DNA of 18,837 nt from Planctomycetota bacterium (GCA_020425885.1 JAGQRA010000390.1:1-18837); one strand, 5' to 3'. Positions 10,825 through 18,805 are shown, counted from the first letter of the stretch. Notes: a model not told the origin generated them from the sequence alone. A program made the numbers and translations.

Positions 10825-12566
10825 GACCGCCTCCCGGCCAGCAGCCACCAGTCGGCCACGGCGAGCAGCAGCAACAACAGCCCGAGCAGGCGCCGTTCGA
10901 TCGTGGTATCGCGCAGCGAGCCGTCGCCGTCGTCGGTCGCCGGATCCGGCAGCACGTGCGCCGTCGTCAGCTTGCGCAGATCGGACTCGGACGGGTCATG
11001 GAAGCGGGCGGCGTAGCTGCCGAGTTCTCGCCCCGTCCGACCGAGCACACGATACGCACCCGGACGATCGAGCACCCAGCCGACGACGCGATCGCCGCGC
11101 CCGGCAACCCGCTCGCCGGTCGGCCCTTCGAGCCAGAGCTCGGCATCCTCGGCCTCGGCCTGCAGCGTGCGCCGGTAGCGCGCCTCGTCGCCGAGCACCA
11201 GGTTGCTGGCGACGGGCCCCGGAACCTCGTCGCGGCTGGCCTCGATCAGGTTGGCGAACAACAGCGGCCAGTCCGGTGCCCGCATGATGTTGCCGGCGCT
11301 CGGGTCGAGGTTGATCCACAGCCGGCGGCCGGTGCTGACGAACTCCTCGCTGAGCAGCGTGCGGTTGCCGACCGCCGCCAGCACGCGCCCGGGCGGGTCC
11401 TTGCGGCCGGCGAGCCAGACGACACCCTGCAGGTGGATGCCGCTGAGCCAGGCCGAGCCGCGATCGACGACGAACGGACCGCGCCAGCCATCGCGTTCGC
11501 CAGCGCCGGGATCGATGACGACCTCGGTCTGGCCGGAGACCGGGCGACCCGGCCGCGTCGACAGCAGCAGCTGCGACGCCAGCGGATCGGGATCGACGAC
11601 ATGGCCCGAGAGCGCAGCGAAGACCCGCGGCAGCTCGAGCCGCTGCCGCACCTCGTCGGGCAACAGATCGCAGACGTGGACGATGCGTTCGGGTTCGGCC
11701 AGCAGGAAGGCCTCGTTGTCGATCGCCAGCGCGTCACGGCCGAGCTCGACGCGGACCATGCCGGTGCCGGGCGGCAGCACCATCGAGATGTCGCCGTGCC
11801 CGGAACCGAGATCGACCGGCTGTGACAGCAGCACCGTGGTGCCGGCATAGGCGGCGACGTCGGCGGTGAAGATGCCACCGTAGCCGGCGATGCGAACGCG
11901 CAGCTCCTCGCCGCCGGCCGCGCGCCGCAGCCGCTGCGCGGTCAGGATCGCGGCGTTCGGGGCGACCTTGCCGACGGCCAGCACCTCGATGCCGTCGCTG
12001 CCTGACGGCGCCATCTCGTCGGTGCAGAACACGACCTCGCCGAGGCCCGCCGCCAGCTCGCGCGCGAGGTCGAGCGCCGGCAGCGGATCGTGGCGCGGCC
12101 GCGCCGGCCGCCAGCTGCCGAGCGCCGGTGTGATCTCGCTCGGCAACGCCCGGGGACCGACGAGGACCTCGGGCCGCGGCCCGGTGCGCAACACGCTGAC
12201 GCGATCGTGACTCGACAGCGCGGCGAGGCGTTCTTCGACGGCGGCGAGCGCTGCTTCGCGACCGCCGGCGAGCATCGACGCCGAATCATCGAGGACGAAG
12301 ACGACGTGGCGCGCCGCCGCACCGCCGAACGACGGCCCGGCGAGCCACAGCGCGAGCAGCAGCGCCATCAGACACTCGAGCCACAGGGACGGCGTGCGCA
12401 GCAGCCGGGTGCGGGTGCGACCGGCATCGGTGACGAGCCGTTCGCCGAGGAACAGGAACACGGCCGCGGTGCGACGTTCCCTGAGGCGGCGGCGATAGAG
12501 GTGCAGCAGCACGACGAGCGGGACGCCGAGCAACGCCAGCAGGCCGAGCGGCGCAGTGAGCGTCAT
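10821..12566 (-). CDS. BatA-like vWA membrane protein (581 aa)
   Basis: The start is ATG 12566-12564, overlapping the DUF58 stop as ATGA, with GGTGGAG five bases upstream; longer upstream extensions in this frame are Arg/Pro/Ala-rich shadow sequence. The N-terminus (LTAPLGLLALLGVPLVVLLHLYRRR) matches the BatA/aerotolerance N-terminal domain: one helix, a basic loop, then a second helix at about 62-80. A vWA domain follows with the MIDAS motif DDSAS at 93-97. The middle and C-terminal parts are beta-rich, including a segment IMRAPDWPLLFANLIEA seen in this family, and the protein ends with a helix (about 557-577) and a short basic tail. By homology with Bat proteins it is likely an inner-membrane protein with a periplasmic vWA domain, acting with the DUF58 and MoxR proteins. 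Its exact biochemical role is unknown. Confidence 0.92.
   Translation of the reverse strand: MTLTAPLGLLALLGVPLVVLLHLYRRRLRERRTAAVFLFLGERLVTDAGRTRTRLLRTPSLWLECLMALLLALWLAGPSFGGAAARHVVFVLDDSASMLAGGREAALAAVEERLAALSSHDRVSVLRTGPRPEVLVGPRALPSEITPALGSWRPARPRHDPLPALDLARELAAGLGEVVFCTDEMAPSGSDGIEVLAVGKVAPNAAILTAQRLRRAAGGEELRVRIAGYGGIFTADVAAYAGTTVLLSQPVDLGSGHGDISMVLPPGTGMVRVELGRDALAIDNEAFLLAEPERIVHVCDLLPDEVRQRLELPRVFAALSGHVVDPDPLASQLLLSTRPGRPVSGQTEVVIDPGAGERDGWRGPFVVDRGSAWLSGIHLQGVVWLAGRKDPPGRVLAAVGNRTLLSEEFVSTGRRLWINLDPSAGNIMRAPDWPLLFANLIEASRDEVPGPVASNLVLGDEARYRRTLQAEAEDAELWLEGPTGERVAGRGDRVVGWVLDRPGAYRVLGRTGRELGSYAARFHDPSESDLRKLTTAHVLPDPATDDGDGSLRDTTIERRLLGLLLLLLAVADWWLLAGRRS
10830..10835 (-). promoter_or_regulatory. 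Shine-Dalgarno GGGAGG fixing a TTG start
   Basis: On the minus strand GGGAGG lies five bases upstream of TTG 10824-10822, which overlaps the stop of the BatA-like gene (TTGA). This decides the start of the double-vWA gene. Confidence 0.7.
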
Positions 12567-13390
12567 GCCGGCTCCACCACCGCCGCCGGCAACAGGTCGC
12601 GCTCGCACATCGCCGGCAGCGCGTCGGCCCGGACCCGGGCATAGGTGGCGCCACGCGCGACGACCGCGCCGCGCAGCGTGTCGCACAGCCGCAGGAGCCG
12701 TTGGCGATAGCCGGCGATGACCTGGCGATCGAGCTGGACCTCGCGGCGGTCGCCGGTCTCGACGTCGACGAGGGTCATGGCGCCTTCGGCGTCGGGCTCG
12801 AGCTCCCACGGGTCGAGCAGCTGCAGCACGAAGCACCGCGCGGCGCCGACCAGCAGGCGCTGCAGGAACCCGGTCTGCCCCTCGGGCCACAGCCCATCGG
12901 TCAACAGCACGCGCACCCCCGCCGGCCGCAACGGCAACGCCGGCAACACCGGCGCCGTCGTCGTGGCGGAGAAGTCCAGGGCCGCGGTGTCGATCGGGCC
13001 GCCGCCGAGCGCCAGCACTCGCGGTCTGACCCCCTGCCGTCCGGCCCAGTCCGTGATCGCGCCGAGCAGGCCCTTGACGGCGCGTTCCTTGGCGGCGGTC
13101 ACGGCCATCGAGGCCGAGGTGTCGACCAGGACATCGAGGTGCGGCGCGACCTCCTCCTGATGCAGCCGGATGCGCAGCTGCTCGGTGCGGGCGTAGCCGC
13201 GCCAGTCGAGGTGGCGCAGATCGTCGCCGGGCACGTAGTCGCGGAAGTCGAAGAACTCCTGCGAGCTGCCGACGCCGCGGCCGCGCAGGTCGCCGGTGCG
13301 GCCGGCGAACCGTTGCGGGCCGAGGCACAGGCGGTAGCGCTGTGCGACCGCGGCCACCTCGGCGGCGAGATCCGGACCGAGGTCAGTCAA
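12563..13390 (-). CDS. DUF58 domain protein with MIDAS motif
   Basis: The protein has 275 residues from TTG 13390-13388. This start is inferred because TTGACTGA overlaps the permease stop by eight bases and GGAGG lies nine bases upstream; the frame extends to 13471, but the extra residues are antisense-like and Arg-rich. The hallmark DUF58 block is clear: GSSQEFFDFRDYVPGDDLRHL (41-61), then DWRGYART, then a vWA-like core with DTSAS at 90-94. No transmembrane segment is visible, so this is the short soluble type. DUF58 proteins occur next to MoxR ATPases across bacteria and are thought to be their partners or targets. Here it lies between the ABC permease and the BatA-like gene, coupled at both ends. 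Confidence 0.93.
   Translation of the reverse strand: MTDLGPDLAAEVAAVAQRYRLCLGPQRFAGRTGDLRGRGVGSSQEFFDFRDYVPGDDLRHLDWRGYARTEQLRIRLHQEEVAPHLDVLVDTSASMAVTAAKERAVKGLLGAITDWAGRQGVRPRVLALGGGPIDTAALDFSATTTAPVLPALPLRPAGVRVLLTDGLWPEGQTGFLQRLLVGAARCFVLQLLDPWELEPDAEGAMTLVDVETGDRREVQLDRQVIAGYRQRLLRLCDTLRGAVVARGATYARVRADALPAMCERDLLPAAVVEPA
12572..12578 (-). promoter_or_regulatory. Shine-Dalgarno GGTGGAG for the BatA-like gene
   Basis: The minus-strand element lies five bases upstream of ATG 12566-12564, inside the end of the DUF58 gene. It supports the short start over in-frame upstream extensions. Confidence 0.65.
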
Positions 13391-14969
13391 GAACCGCGGC
13401 CTCCGTGCCGGCGGCCTTGTCCTGGACGTACTGACGGCGGCGCGCCGACGCCCGCAGCACCTCGCGCACACCCTCGATCAGGGCCGGCACCTGCAGCAGG
13501 ACCATGCCGATGGCGGCGATCAGCAGGCAGTCCAACAACCAGGACTCCGAGCCCCGCGAGCCGAAGGCGAAACGCTCGATCGTCCAGAACGGGTTCATGC
13601 AGTGGCCGGGGTGCCAGCCGCGCACCCGGTTCTTGATGACGACGTCCAACAGCACCGGCAGGATGCAGAACAGGAACAGCAGCACCGGCACCGAGAAGCG
13701 AGCCAGGTGATTGCCGACCAACGAGGCCGGCAGACGGCCGCGGATCCACTTGGCGAGCGACAGGTAGATCACGGCGTAGGCGGCGACGAACAGCGCGAAG
13801 CGACGCGCCTCGCCGACGAAGGCCCGGGTGCCGGCGACCGGCCAGGTCAGCGCGGCGATGCCGCCAAGCAGAACGCAGAACAGCAGGAAGCAGAGCATGC
13901 CGCGCTGCCGGCCGGGCAACAGCGGCGCCACCAGCAGCGCCAGCGCGGCGTTTTGCGGCACGTGCGCCTGCACCCGCGGCGACAGCCGTTCCTGTTCGGT
14001 GACCATGAAGATGGCGAACAGCGCGCCGCCGATCATCAGGGCCACGGTCGCGGCGGCAGCGACGTCGCCACGGTGCGCCGGGTCGATGAACAGCGCGACC
14101 CAGCCGAACACCACCGCGACCAGGATCAGCAGGAAGACGCGGAAGCCGGACGACTTGTTCTCGTGGGCATGGGCCAGGAACGTCGCCGCCGTGAGCCCGG
14201 ACATCGTGCACGATGCCAGGCCGCCGATGATCATGCTCGACACCACCGTCGACAGCTCGCTGCTGCGCAGCAGCCAGGCGATGTCGCGGGCATACTCGCC
14301 GCTGCCGATGTAGCCGACCAGTCCCATGCAGCCCATCGCGAGGCCGACCGCGACGGCCAGGTTCGACAGGCCCTGCATCGCCGGCATCATGCCCTGGGCC
14401 GCCGACGACACCGCGAACGCCGTCGCCACGACGCAGAACAGCAGCGCGAACAGCAGGCTGATGCCGATCATCGGCATGTCGACGCCGCGCAGCAGGTAGC
14501 TCGTCGCCAGCAGCGGCGCGATGACCGAGACGTAGAGCACGAACTGGACCATCGCCGCGGCCAGCTTGCCCATGATGATGCGCCGCGGCCGCAGCTCGGA
14601 CAGCAGCAGCTGATCGACCATGCCGACCTTGAGCTCGTGCCGCATCGACTGGTAGGCGCTCATCGGGGTGACGAACAGCAGCAACGGCACCAGCGTAGCG
14701 AGGCCGGCATCGAAGGCGTTGCGACCGCTGCTGGCCGGGTTGAAGTCGCTGGCGACGACCAGCGCGATGGCGATGACGACGATCAAGGCCGCCATCACCG
14801 ACAGCACGAAGGCGCGGCCCTTCAGCGCCTGCTGTACCTCGCGCACGACGATCGGGTTGAGCCAGTCCGACAGCAGCGACCAGCGCCCCGGGTCCAGGCC
14901 CGAGTCGGGCCGCGGCGTCGGCTGCGGCGGCTGCGGCGGCGCCGGTGCCGGAATGTCGTTCGCCGTCAT
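13383..14969 (-). CDS. ABC-2-type transporter permease (12 predicted helices)
   Basis: The protein has 528 residues from ATG 14969-14967, which overlaps the ATPase stop as ATGA and has AAGGA eight bases upstream. The N-terminus (about 1-35) is rich in Pro and Gln and cytoplasmic, followed by NPIVVREVQQALKGRAF, a coupling-type amphipathic segment that precedes helix 1 in ABC-2 exporters. I count about twelve hydrophobic helices between residue 53 and about 505, for example VLSVMAALIVVIAIALVV, LLLFVTPMSAY and VPVLLFLFCILPVLLDVVI. No ATPase domain is present, so it must pair with the adjacent ATPase, presumably as a dimer. The substrate is unknown. The tail after the last helix is basic and cytoplasmic. 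Its position between the ATPase and DUF58 genes, coupled to both, suggests that export is part of the MoxR/vWA machine. Confidence 0.93.
   Translation of the reverse strand: MTANDIPAPAPPQPPQPTPRPDSGLDPGRWSLLSDWLNPIVVREVQQALKGRAFVLSVMAALIVVIAIALVVASDFNPASSGRNAFDAGLATLVPLLLFVTPMSAYQSMRHELKVGMVDQLLLSELRPRRIIMGKLAAAMVQFVLYVSVIAPLLATSYLLRGVDMPMIGISLLFALLFCVVATAFAVSSAAQGMMPAMQGLSNLAVAVGLAMGCMGLVGYIGSGEYARDIAWLLRSSELSTVVSSMIIGGLASCTMSGLTAATFLAHAHENKSSGFRVFLLILVAVVFGWVALFIDPAHRGDVAAAATVALMIGGALFAIFMVTEQERLSPRVQAHVPQNAALALLVAPLLPGRQRGMLCFLLFCVLLGGIAALTWPVAGTRAFVGEARRFALFVAAYAVIYLSLAKWIRGRLPASLVGNHLARFSVPVLLFLFCILPVLLDVVIKNRVRGWHPGHCMNPFWTIERFAFGSRGSESWLLDCLLIAAIGMVLLQVPALIEGVREVLRASARRRQYVQDKAAGTEAAVLD
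13400..13404 (-). promoter_or_regulatory. Shine-Dalgarno GGAGG fixing the DUF58 TTG start
   Basis: GGAGG on the minus strand is nine bases upstream of TTG 13390-13388. No ATG in the frame gives both an SD element and a short overlap, so this decides the start. Confidence 0.65.
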
Positions 14970-15904
14970 TGCAGGTTTCCTTTCGTCGTGCGCAGGAAAA
15001 TGTCCTCGAGGTCGGCCTCGGCGCGGGCGATCTCGACGACCTTGATGCCCTGGCCGATCGCACGCGCCACGAGCTCGCTCATCGCCGCATCGTCGCCGGC
15101 ATAGTCGAACCGCAATCGATGGCCCTCGACGATGACCTCGGTGACGCCGGGCTCGGTGAGCAGGAAGCGCTCGGCTCGTTCGCCGTCGTCCAGCACGCGC
15201 AGCACCACCGCCTGTTCGTGCTGCACGCTCTTCTGGATGTCGGCGATCGAACCCGAGACGACGCGCCGGCCCTTCTCGACCACGACCACCGAATCGCAGG
15301 TCTCGCCGAGTTCGGGCAGGATGTGCGAGCTGATCAGGATGCCCTTGCCGGCGGCGGCGAGCTCCTTGAGCAGGGTGCGGAACTCGATGCGCGCGCGCGG
15401 ATCGAGACCCGACGCCGGCTCGTCGAGGATCAGCAGCAGCGGATCGTGCAGCAACGTCTTGGCCAGATGCAGCCGTTGCCCCATGCCCTTCGACAGGCCG
15501 GTCGCCGGCCGATCGCGGAAGCCCAGCAGCCCGCAGAAGCTGGCCACCGAGCGCACGGTATGCAGCCGTTGCCGGCCGCGCAGACCGTAGGCGCGGGCGA
15601 AGAAGTCGAGGTACTCGATGACGTCGAGGTTGGGATAGGGATGGAACTGATCGGACATGTAGCCGATCCGCATCCGCACCGTGCGTGGCTCGACCAGCAC
15701 CGAGACGCCATCGACGCGGGCATCGCCGTCGTCGGGGATGTCCAACGTCGCGACGATGCGCATCGTCGTCGTCTTGCCGGCGCCGTTGGGGCCGACGAAG
15801 CCGGTGACCTGGCCGCGCGCCATGGCGAACGACAGGTCGCGCACGGCGTGCACCTTGCCGTAGCGGCGGTTGAGGTTCTCGACCTCGAGGAGCGGCACCG
15901 TCAT
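14966..15904 (-). CDS. ABC transporter ATP-binding protein (NatA/CcmA-like exporter type)
   Basis: The protein has 312 residues from ATG 15904-15902, which overlaps the preceding stop as ATGA with GGAGGA nine bases upstream. All nucleotide-binding motifs are present: Walker A GPNGAGKTT at 38-46, Q-loop glutamine near 86 in YMSDQF, signature LSKGMGQ at 137-143, Walker B LLILDEP ending around 163, D-loop SGLD, and the switch histidine in SSHIL (His194). A C-terminal extension of about 100 residues, with LEDIFLR near the end, is typical of ABC-2 exporter ATPases. It should energise the permease encoded next. No lesion is seen; the substrate is unknown. Confidence 0.96.
   Translation of the reverse strand: MTVPLLEVENLNRRYGKVHAVRDLSFAMARGQVTGFVGPNGAGKTTTMRIVATLDIPDDGDARVDGVSVLVEPRTVRMRIGYMSDQFHPYPNLDVIEYLDFFARAYGLRGRQRLHTVRSVASFCGLLGFRDRPATGLSKGMGQRLHLAKTLLHDPLLLILDEPASGLDPRARIEFRTLLKELAAAGKGILISSHILPELGETCDSVVVVEKGRRVVSGSIADIQKSVQHEQAVVLRVLDDGERAERFLLTEPGVTEVIVEGHRLRFDYAGDDAAMSELVARAIGQGIKVVEIARAEADLEDIFLRTTKGNLQ
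14978..14982 (-). promoter_or_regulatory. Shine-Dalgarno AAGGA for the permease
   Basis: AAGGA on the minus strand is eight bases upstream of ATG 14969-14967, supporting this start over extensions running to 16064 or 15063. Confidence 0.6.
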
Positions 15905-17658
15905 CGCACGAAGTCCTCCGCCGCGAGTCGCCCGACGACCTGATGCCGGACCCGTTCGTAGTCGACCTCGACGCCGTGTTCGGAGAGCCAGGGGGCCTGC
16001 CGCACCGTGGCGACATAGCCGCCCGGCGGCAGATCGCCGCCCAACAGCGCAGCGCCGATGCCATGCAGCTCCACGACCATGGTGGCGCCGGGACCGACGG
16101 TGTCGTCGCGGAGCTCGTGGCGGCGCAGCTCGCGCCCGAGGTCCTGCAACGCGGCCAGCGCCGGGCCCACCGCGGTCGGACTCAGACGCGGCGCCTGACC
16201 GAACCAGTAGCGGCCCTCGAGATCGCGCAGCAACACCTCGCCGACCGGGACCACGCCGCCGTCGGTCAGCAGGTCGAGATCGCCGTCGGCGCGGACCTGG
16301 GCCCGCAGGCGCTCGCGGACCACGCCCTGCCTGGCCGTGACCAGCGCCGCCGTCGTGCGCGAGGGCAGCACGGCGCCGTCGATCACGTCGGTGTCGCCGT
16401 CGTAGCTCCAGCGATGACGGCTGCGCCGGTCCGAACTCAGGAACGCACCCGGCGCCAGCAGCAGGCTGTCGGCACCGAGGGCGAATCCGCCGGGCGACAA
16501 CCCCGCGAACAACGTGCGCGCCGCGATCGTCGCGCCCTCGTGACTGCGTTGATCGAGCAGGGTCCAGCTGCTGACCACACCGCGCACGCCGAAGCCGTCG
16601 TGGACGATGGCGTAGCCGAACATCAACAACGTCGTGCCGAGGCCGAGAGCCGGCACCGTGATCAGGGCCAGCAGCGGACGCCGTTTCTTGCGCAGCACGT
16701 GGAAATTGACCGGACCGGCCGCGACCGCGAACAGCAGGATCACGAGCAGGAACGCCAGCACCGGCGCCTGCTCGAGCCCGGGGATCGGCTGCGGATCCAG
16801 GACATGGTGGTCGAGCGGCCAGATCGACTGCCCCGCCATCCGCAGCTGGAGCTCACGTCGCACCGCTACGGGATCGACGCCGAGGTTCGGCGTCACGGTG
16901 ATCGCGCCGAGGCCGTACGACACCGTCGCGGTGCCGGCGGTGTCGTCCACGACACGACGCAGGGAGCCGGCGGGCAGACGATCCGGGCCGATCACGAGCA
17001 GGTGACCGCCGGCATGGGCACAGCGGCGCAAGGCATCCTGCGTCGTCTGCGGGATCGGACTGAAGCCATCGACGACGACCAGATCGAAGCCCGTGAACAG
17101 GCGCCAGTCGTCGGGCGTCTGGCCGACGTCACACAGCAGCACGACCGGTTGCACCCGCTTGTCGGTCGGCCAGATGCTCTGCGCCATGGCCAGCACCATC
17201 GGCTCGAGCGAAGGCGATCGCGTGACCAGCAGCGCGGCGTTGCCGGCGCGACGCGGCGCGACCATGTTCTCGACGTAGGTGGTCGAGTCGACGGTGACCT
17301 GCAGCTCGAAGTTGTAGCGGCCAAGCGACGGCAACGGCAGGAAGAAGCTGCCCGTCTCCTCCGGCCCGAGGGCCAGCGTTCGCGCGGCGGCGACGCTGTT
17401 GCCGACCCAGCTGTAGGAGGCGAACTGCACGCGCATCGCATGCGGCGCGCGGTCCTGGTTCTTGGATTGGACGTGGACGAAGCCGAGCCCTCCCACCGCG
17501 GCCGAACCGGCGTACGGCGTGACCTGGATCGTGCAGAGGTCGACCTTGGTCTGCGGATCGGTGTGGGTGATGGTCTGCGCCGACGGGGCGACCGCGATGG
17601 CCAGCGCGACCAGCACTCCGCAGCAGCGCGCCGTCAGCGCGCGCGGGAATGCTCTCAC
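15901..17658 (-). CDS. Secreted/membrane protein with GATase1-like region and GPVN motif (585 aa)
   Basis: The start is GTG 17658-17656, which overlaps the moxR stop (GTGA) and has GGAGG seven bases upstream; the frame is open far upstream, but only as a shadow of moxR. A signal peptide (basic N-terminus, hydrophobic VLVALAIAVAPSAQ) is cleaved near residues 24-28. A beta-sandwich domain (about 30-165) precedes a Rossmann-like segment (about 170-275) with FDLVVVDGF and GGHLLVIGPD, resembling the GATase1-like domain without a catalytic cysteine. Two membrane helices follow, with the motif GPVNF at 315-319 between them, then a beta-rich C-terminal domain of about 230 residues. The G-P-x-N motif next to a basic RKKRR segment is typical of uncharacterised membrane proteins encoded beside MoxR and ABC exporters. 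The C-terminal part should be extracytoplasmic if both helices span the membrane. Function is unknown. Confidence 0.9.
   Translation of the reverse strand: MRAFPRALTARCCGVLVALAIAVAPSAQTITHTDPQTKVDLCTIQVTPYAGSAAVGGLGFVHVQSKNQDRAPHAMRVQFASYSWVGNSVAAARTLALGPEETGSFFLPLPSLGRYNFELQVTVDSTTYVENMVAPRRAGNAALLVTRSPSLEPMVLAMAQSIWPTDKRVQPVVLLCDVGQTPDDWRLFTGFDLVVVDGFSPIPQTTQDALRRCAHAGGHLLVIGPDRLPAGSLRRVVDDTAGTATVSYGLGAITVTPNLGVDPVAVRRELQLRMAGQSIWPLDHHVLDPQPIPGLEQAPVLAFLLVILLFAVAAGPVNFHVLRKKRRPLLALITVPALGLGTTLLMFGYAIVHDGFGVRGVVSSWTLLDQRSHEGATIAARTLFAGLSPGGFALGADSLLLAPGAFLSSDRRSRHRWSYDGDTDVIDGAVLPSRTTAALVTARQGVVRERLRAQVRADGDLDLLTDGGVVPVGEVLLRDLEGRYWFGQAPRLSPTAVGPALAALQDLGRELRRHELRDDTVGPGATMVVELHGIGAALLGGDLPPGGYVATVRQAPWLSEHGVEVDYERVRHQVVGRLAAEDFVR
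15914..15919 (-). promoter_or_regulatory. Shine-Dalgarno GGAGGA for the ABC ATPase
   Basis: GGAGGA on the minus strand lies nine bases upstream of ATG 15904-15902, inside the last codons of the preceding gene. Confidence 0.6.
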
Positions 17659-18671
17659 GTCACCGCCTCCGACAGCGGCTTGTCGACCTCGGGCACGCCT
17701 TCGAGCAGTGCCTCGACCACCGCGCCCGCCGTCGTGCCGGACACGATGGCCGCATGCTGCAGCACCAGCCGATGCACGAGCGCCGGCCGCACGACGCGGG
17801 CGACGTCGGCGAAGTCGACGTTGGGCCGCCCGGCGATCAACGCCGCCGCGCGCGCCGCCTCGCCGATCGCGATCGCGGCGCGCGGCGAGGCGCCGTAGCG
17901 CACGGCCGCCGATACGATCGGCGGCGCCGTCGCGCAGTCGGGATGCGAGCTGGCGACCAGACGGGCGATGTAGCTGGCGACCGCGCGCGGCAGGAACACG
18001 GCGTCGACGAGATCGAACAGCTCGCCGAGTTCGGACCCGCTCAGCGCGACCTCGAGCCGCGGCGCCTGCCCGCGGCGACGTTCGCCGAGGATCCGCGTCA
18101 TCACCTCGGCCGAGACGCCGGGCACCTCGACCTTGAACAGGAAGCGATCGAGCTGCGCCTCGGGCAACGGGTAGGTGCCCTCGAGCTCGATCGGGTTCTG
18201 CGTCGCCAGCACGAAGAACGGCAACGGCAGCTCGTGGGTCTCGCCGAGCACCGTCACGCAGCGCTCCTGCATCGCCTCGAGCAACGCCGACTGGGTCTTC
18301 GGCGAGGCCCGGTTGATCTCGTCGGCGAGCACGACGTTGGCGAACAGCGGGCCGGGTTGGAAGACGAAGGCCCGTTCGCCCGCACGCTCCTGCAGGATCG
18401 GCCCGCCGGTGATGTCGCCGGGCAGCAGGTCGGGCGTGAACTGGACGCGGCGGAACCGCAGCCCGAGCAGGCGTCCGAGCCCTTTGACGAGCTCGGTTTT
18501 GCCGAGCCCCGGCAGGCCCTCGAGCAACAGGTGGCCGCGCGCACACAGTGCGATCACGGTCAGGTCGACGAGATCCTCCTGCCCGAGCAGGACCGAATTG
18601 CAGCCATCGCGAACACGGCCGAGCAGGGTTCGCCCCCGTTCGACCTGCTCGGCCGCGAGCATCTTGGTCAT
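17655..18671 (-). CDS. moxR: MoxR-family AAA+ ATPase
   Basis: The protein has 338 residues from ATG 18671-18669; an upstream GTG at 18773 would add an Arg-rich stretch and lacks the fitted ribosome site. Diagnostic motifs are all present: Walker A EGLPGLGKTE at 51-60, DLLPGDITG at 81-89, Walker B VVLADEIN at 113-120, sensor-1 LATQNP at 155-160, and the MoxR signature EGTYPLPEAQLDRF (164-177). The C-terminal half is the AAA lid, with conserved SPRAA, and the length is normal. MoxR ATPases are thought to act as chaperones that remodel or insert cofactors into vWA/MIDAS proteins. The operon downstream encodes four MIDAS motifs, giving obvious candidate partners. Translation is coupled to the next gene by a GTGA overlap. 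Confidence 0.97.
   Translation of the reverse strand: MTKMLAAEQVERGRTLLGRVRDGCNSVLLGQEDLVDLTVIALCARGHLLLEGLPGLGKTELVKGLGRLLGLRFRRVQFTPDLLPGDITGGPILQERAGERAFVFQPGPLFANVVLADEINRASPKTQSALLEAMQERCVTVLGETHELPLPFFVLATQNPIELEGTYPLPEAQLDRFLFKVEVPGVSAEVMTRILGERRRGQAPRLEVALSGSELGELFDLVDAVFLPRAVASYIARLVASSHPDCATAPPIVSAAVRYGASPRAAIAIGEAARAAALIAGRPNVDFADVARVVRPALVHRLVLQHAAIVSGTTAGAVVEALLEGVPEVDKPLSEAVT
17666..17670 (-). promoter_or_regulatory. Shine-Dalgarno GGAGG fixing a GTG start
   Basis: GGAGG on the minus strand lies seven bases upstream of GTG 17658-17656 at the very end of moxR, identifying the start of the GPVN-motif protein. Confidence 0.7.
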
Positions 18672-18802
18672 TTCCCTTCCTCGCCGAAGAAGCGCTTCAG
18701 CACGGCGCGATGGCGCGGTGCGTATTCGAGCTGCCAGGTCGCACCGCCGCTGCCGGTCGCACCGGCCGCGCACGCGCCCTGATTGGTCACCGGCGACACC
18801 AA
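18668..18802 (-). CDS. Possible small ORF or displaced C-terminal fragment upstream of moxR (44 codons)
   Basis: A minus-strand frame ends at TGA 18670-18668, overlapping the moxR ATG as ATGA like the other junctions of the operon. It is open back to TAA 18808-18806 and could start at TTG 18802 or GTG 18799, giving up to 44 residues ending in LEYAPRHRAVLKRFFGEEGK. Third positions are G/C-rich as in coding DNA, and the ending resembles a real protein C-terminus. No Shine-Dalgarno element precedes the candidate starts. It may be a genuine small gene, or the end of an upstream gene interrupted by an in-frame TAA. Confidence 0.35.
   Translation of the reverse strand: MVSPVTNQGACAAGATGSGGATWQLEYAPRHRAVLKRFFGEEGK
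18675..18682 (-). promoter_or_regulatory. Shine-Dalgarno GAGGAAGG for moxR
   Basis: The purine-rich element on the minus strand has its GAGG core seven bases upstream of ATG 18671-18669. It supports this start over the GTG at 18773. Confidence 0.6.
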
Positions 18803-18805
18803 GGG

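Noticed and set aside
8653..11016. 787-residue plus-strand ORF opposite the vWA genes
   Set aside because: Antisense shadow with His/Arg/Asp/Gln-rich composition and no domain pattern, whereas the minus strand has exact MIDAS motifs and membrane segments.
13602..15104. 500-residue plus-strand ORF opposite the ABC permease
   Set aside because: Very rich in Gln, His and Arg, typical of the reverse complement of Leu/Val/Ala-rich membrane helices; not a real gene.
15901..18546. 881-residue version of the GPVN protein starting at 18546
   Set aside because: The first 296 residues are Arg/Ala-rich shadow of moxR; the signal peptide, SD element and GTGA overlap all support the start at 17658.
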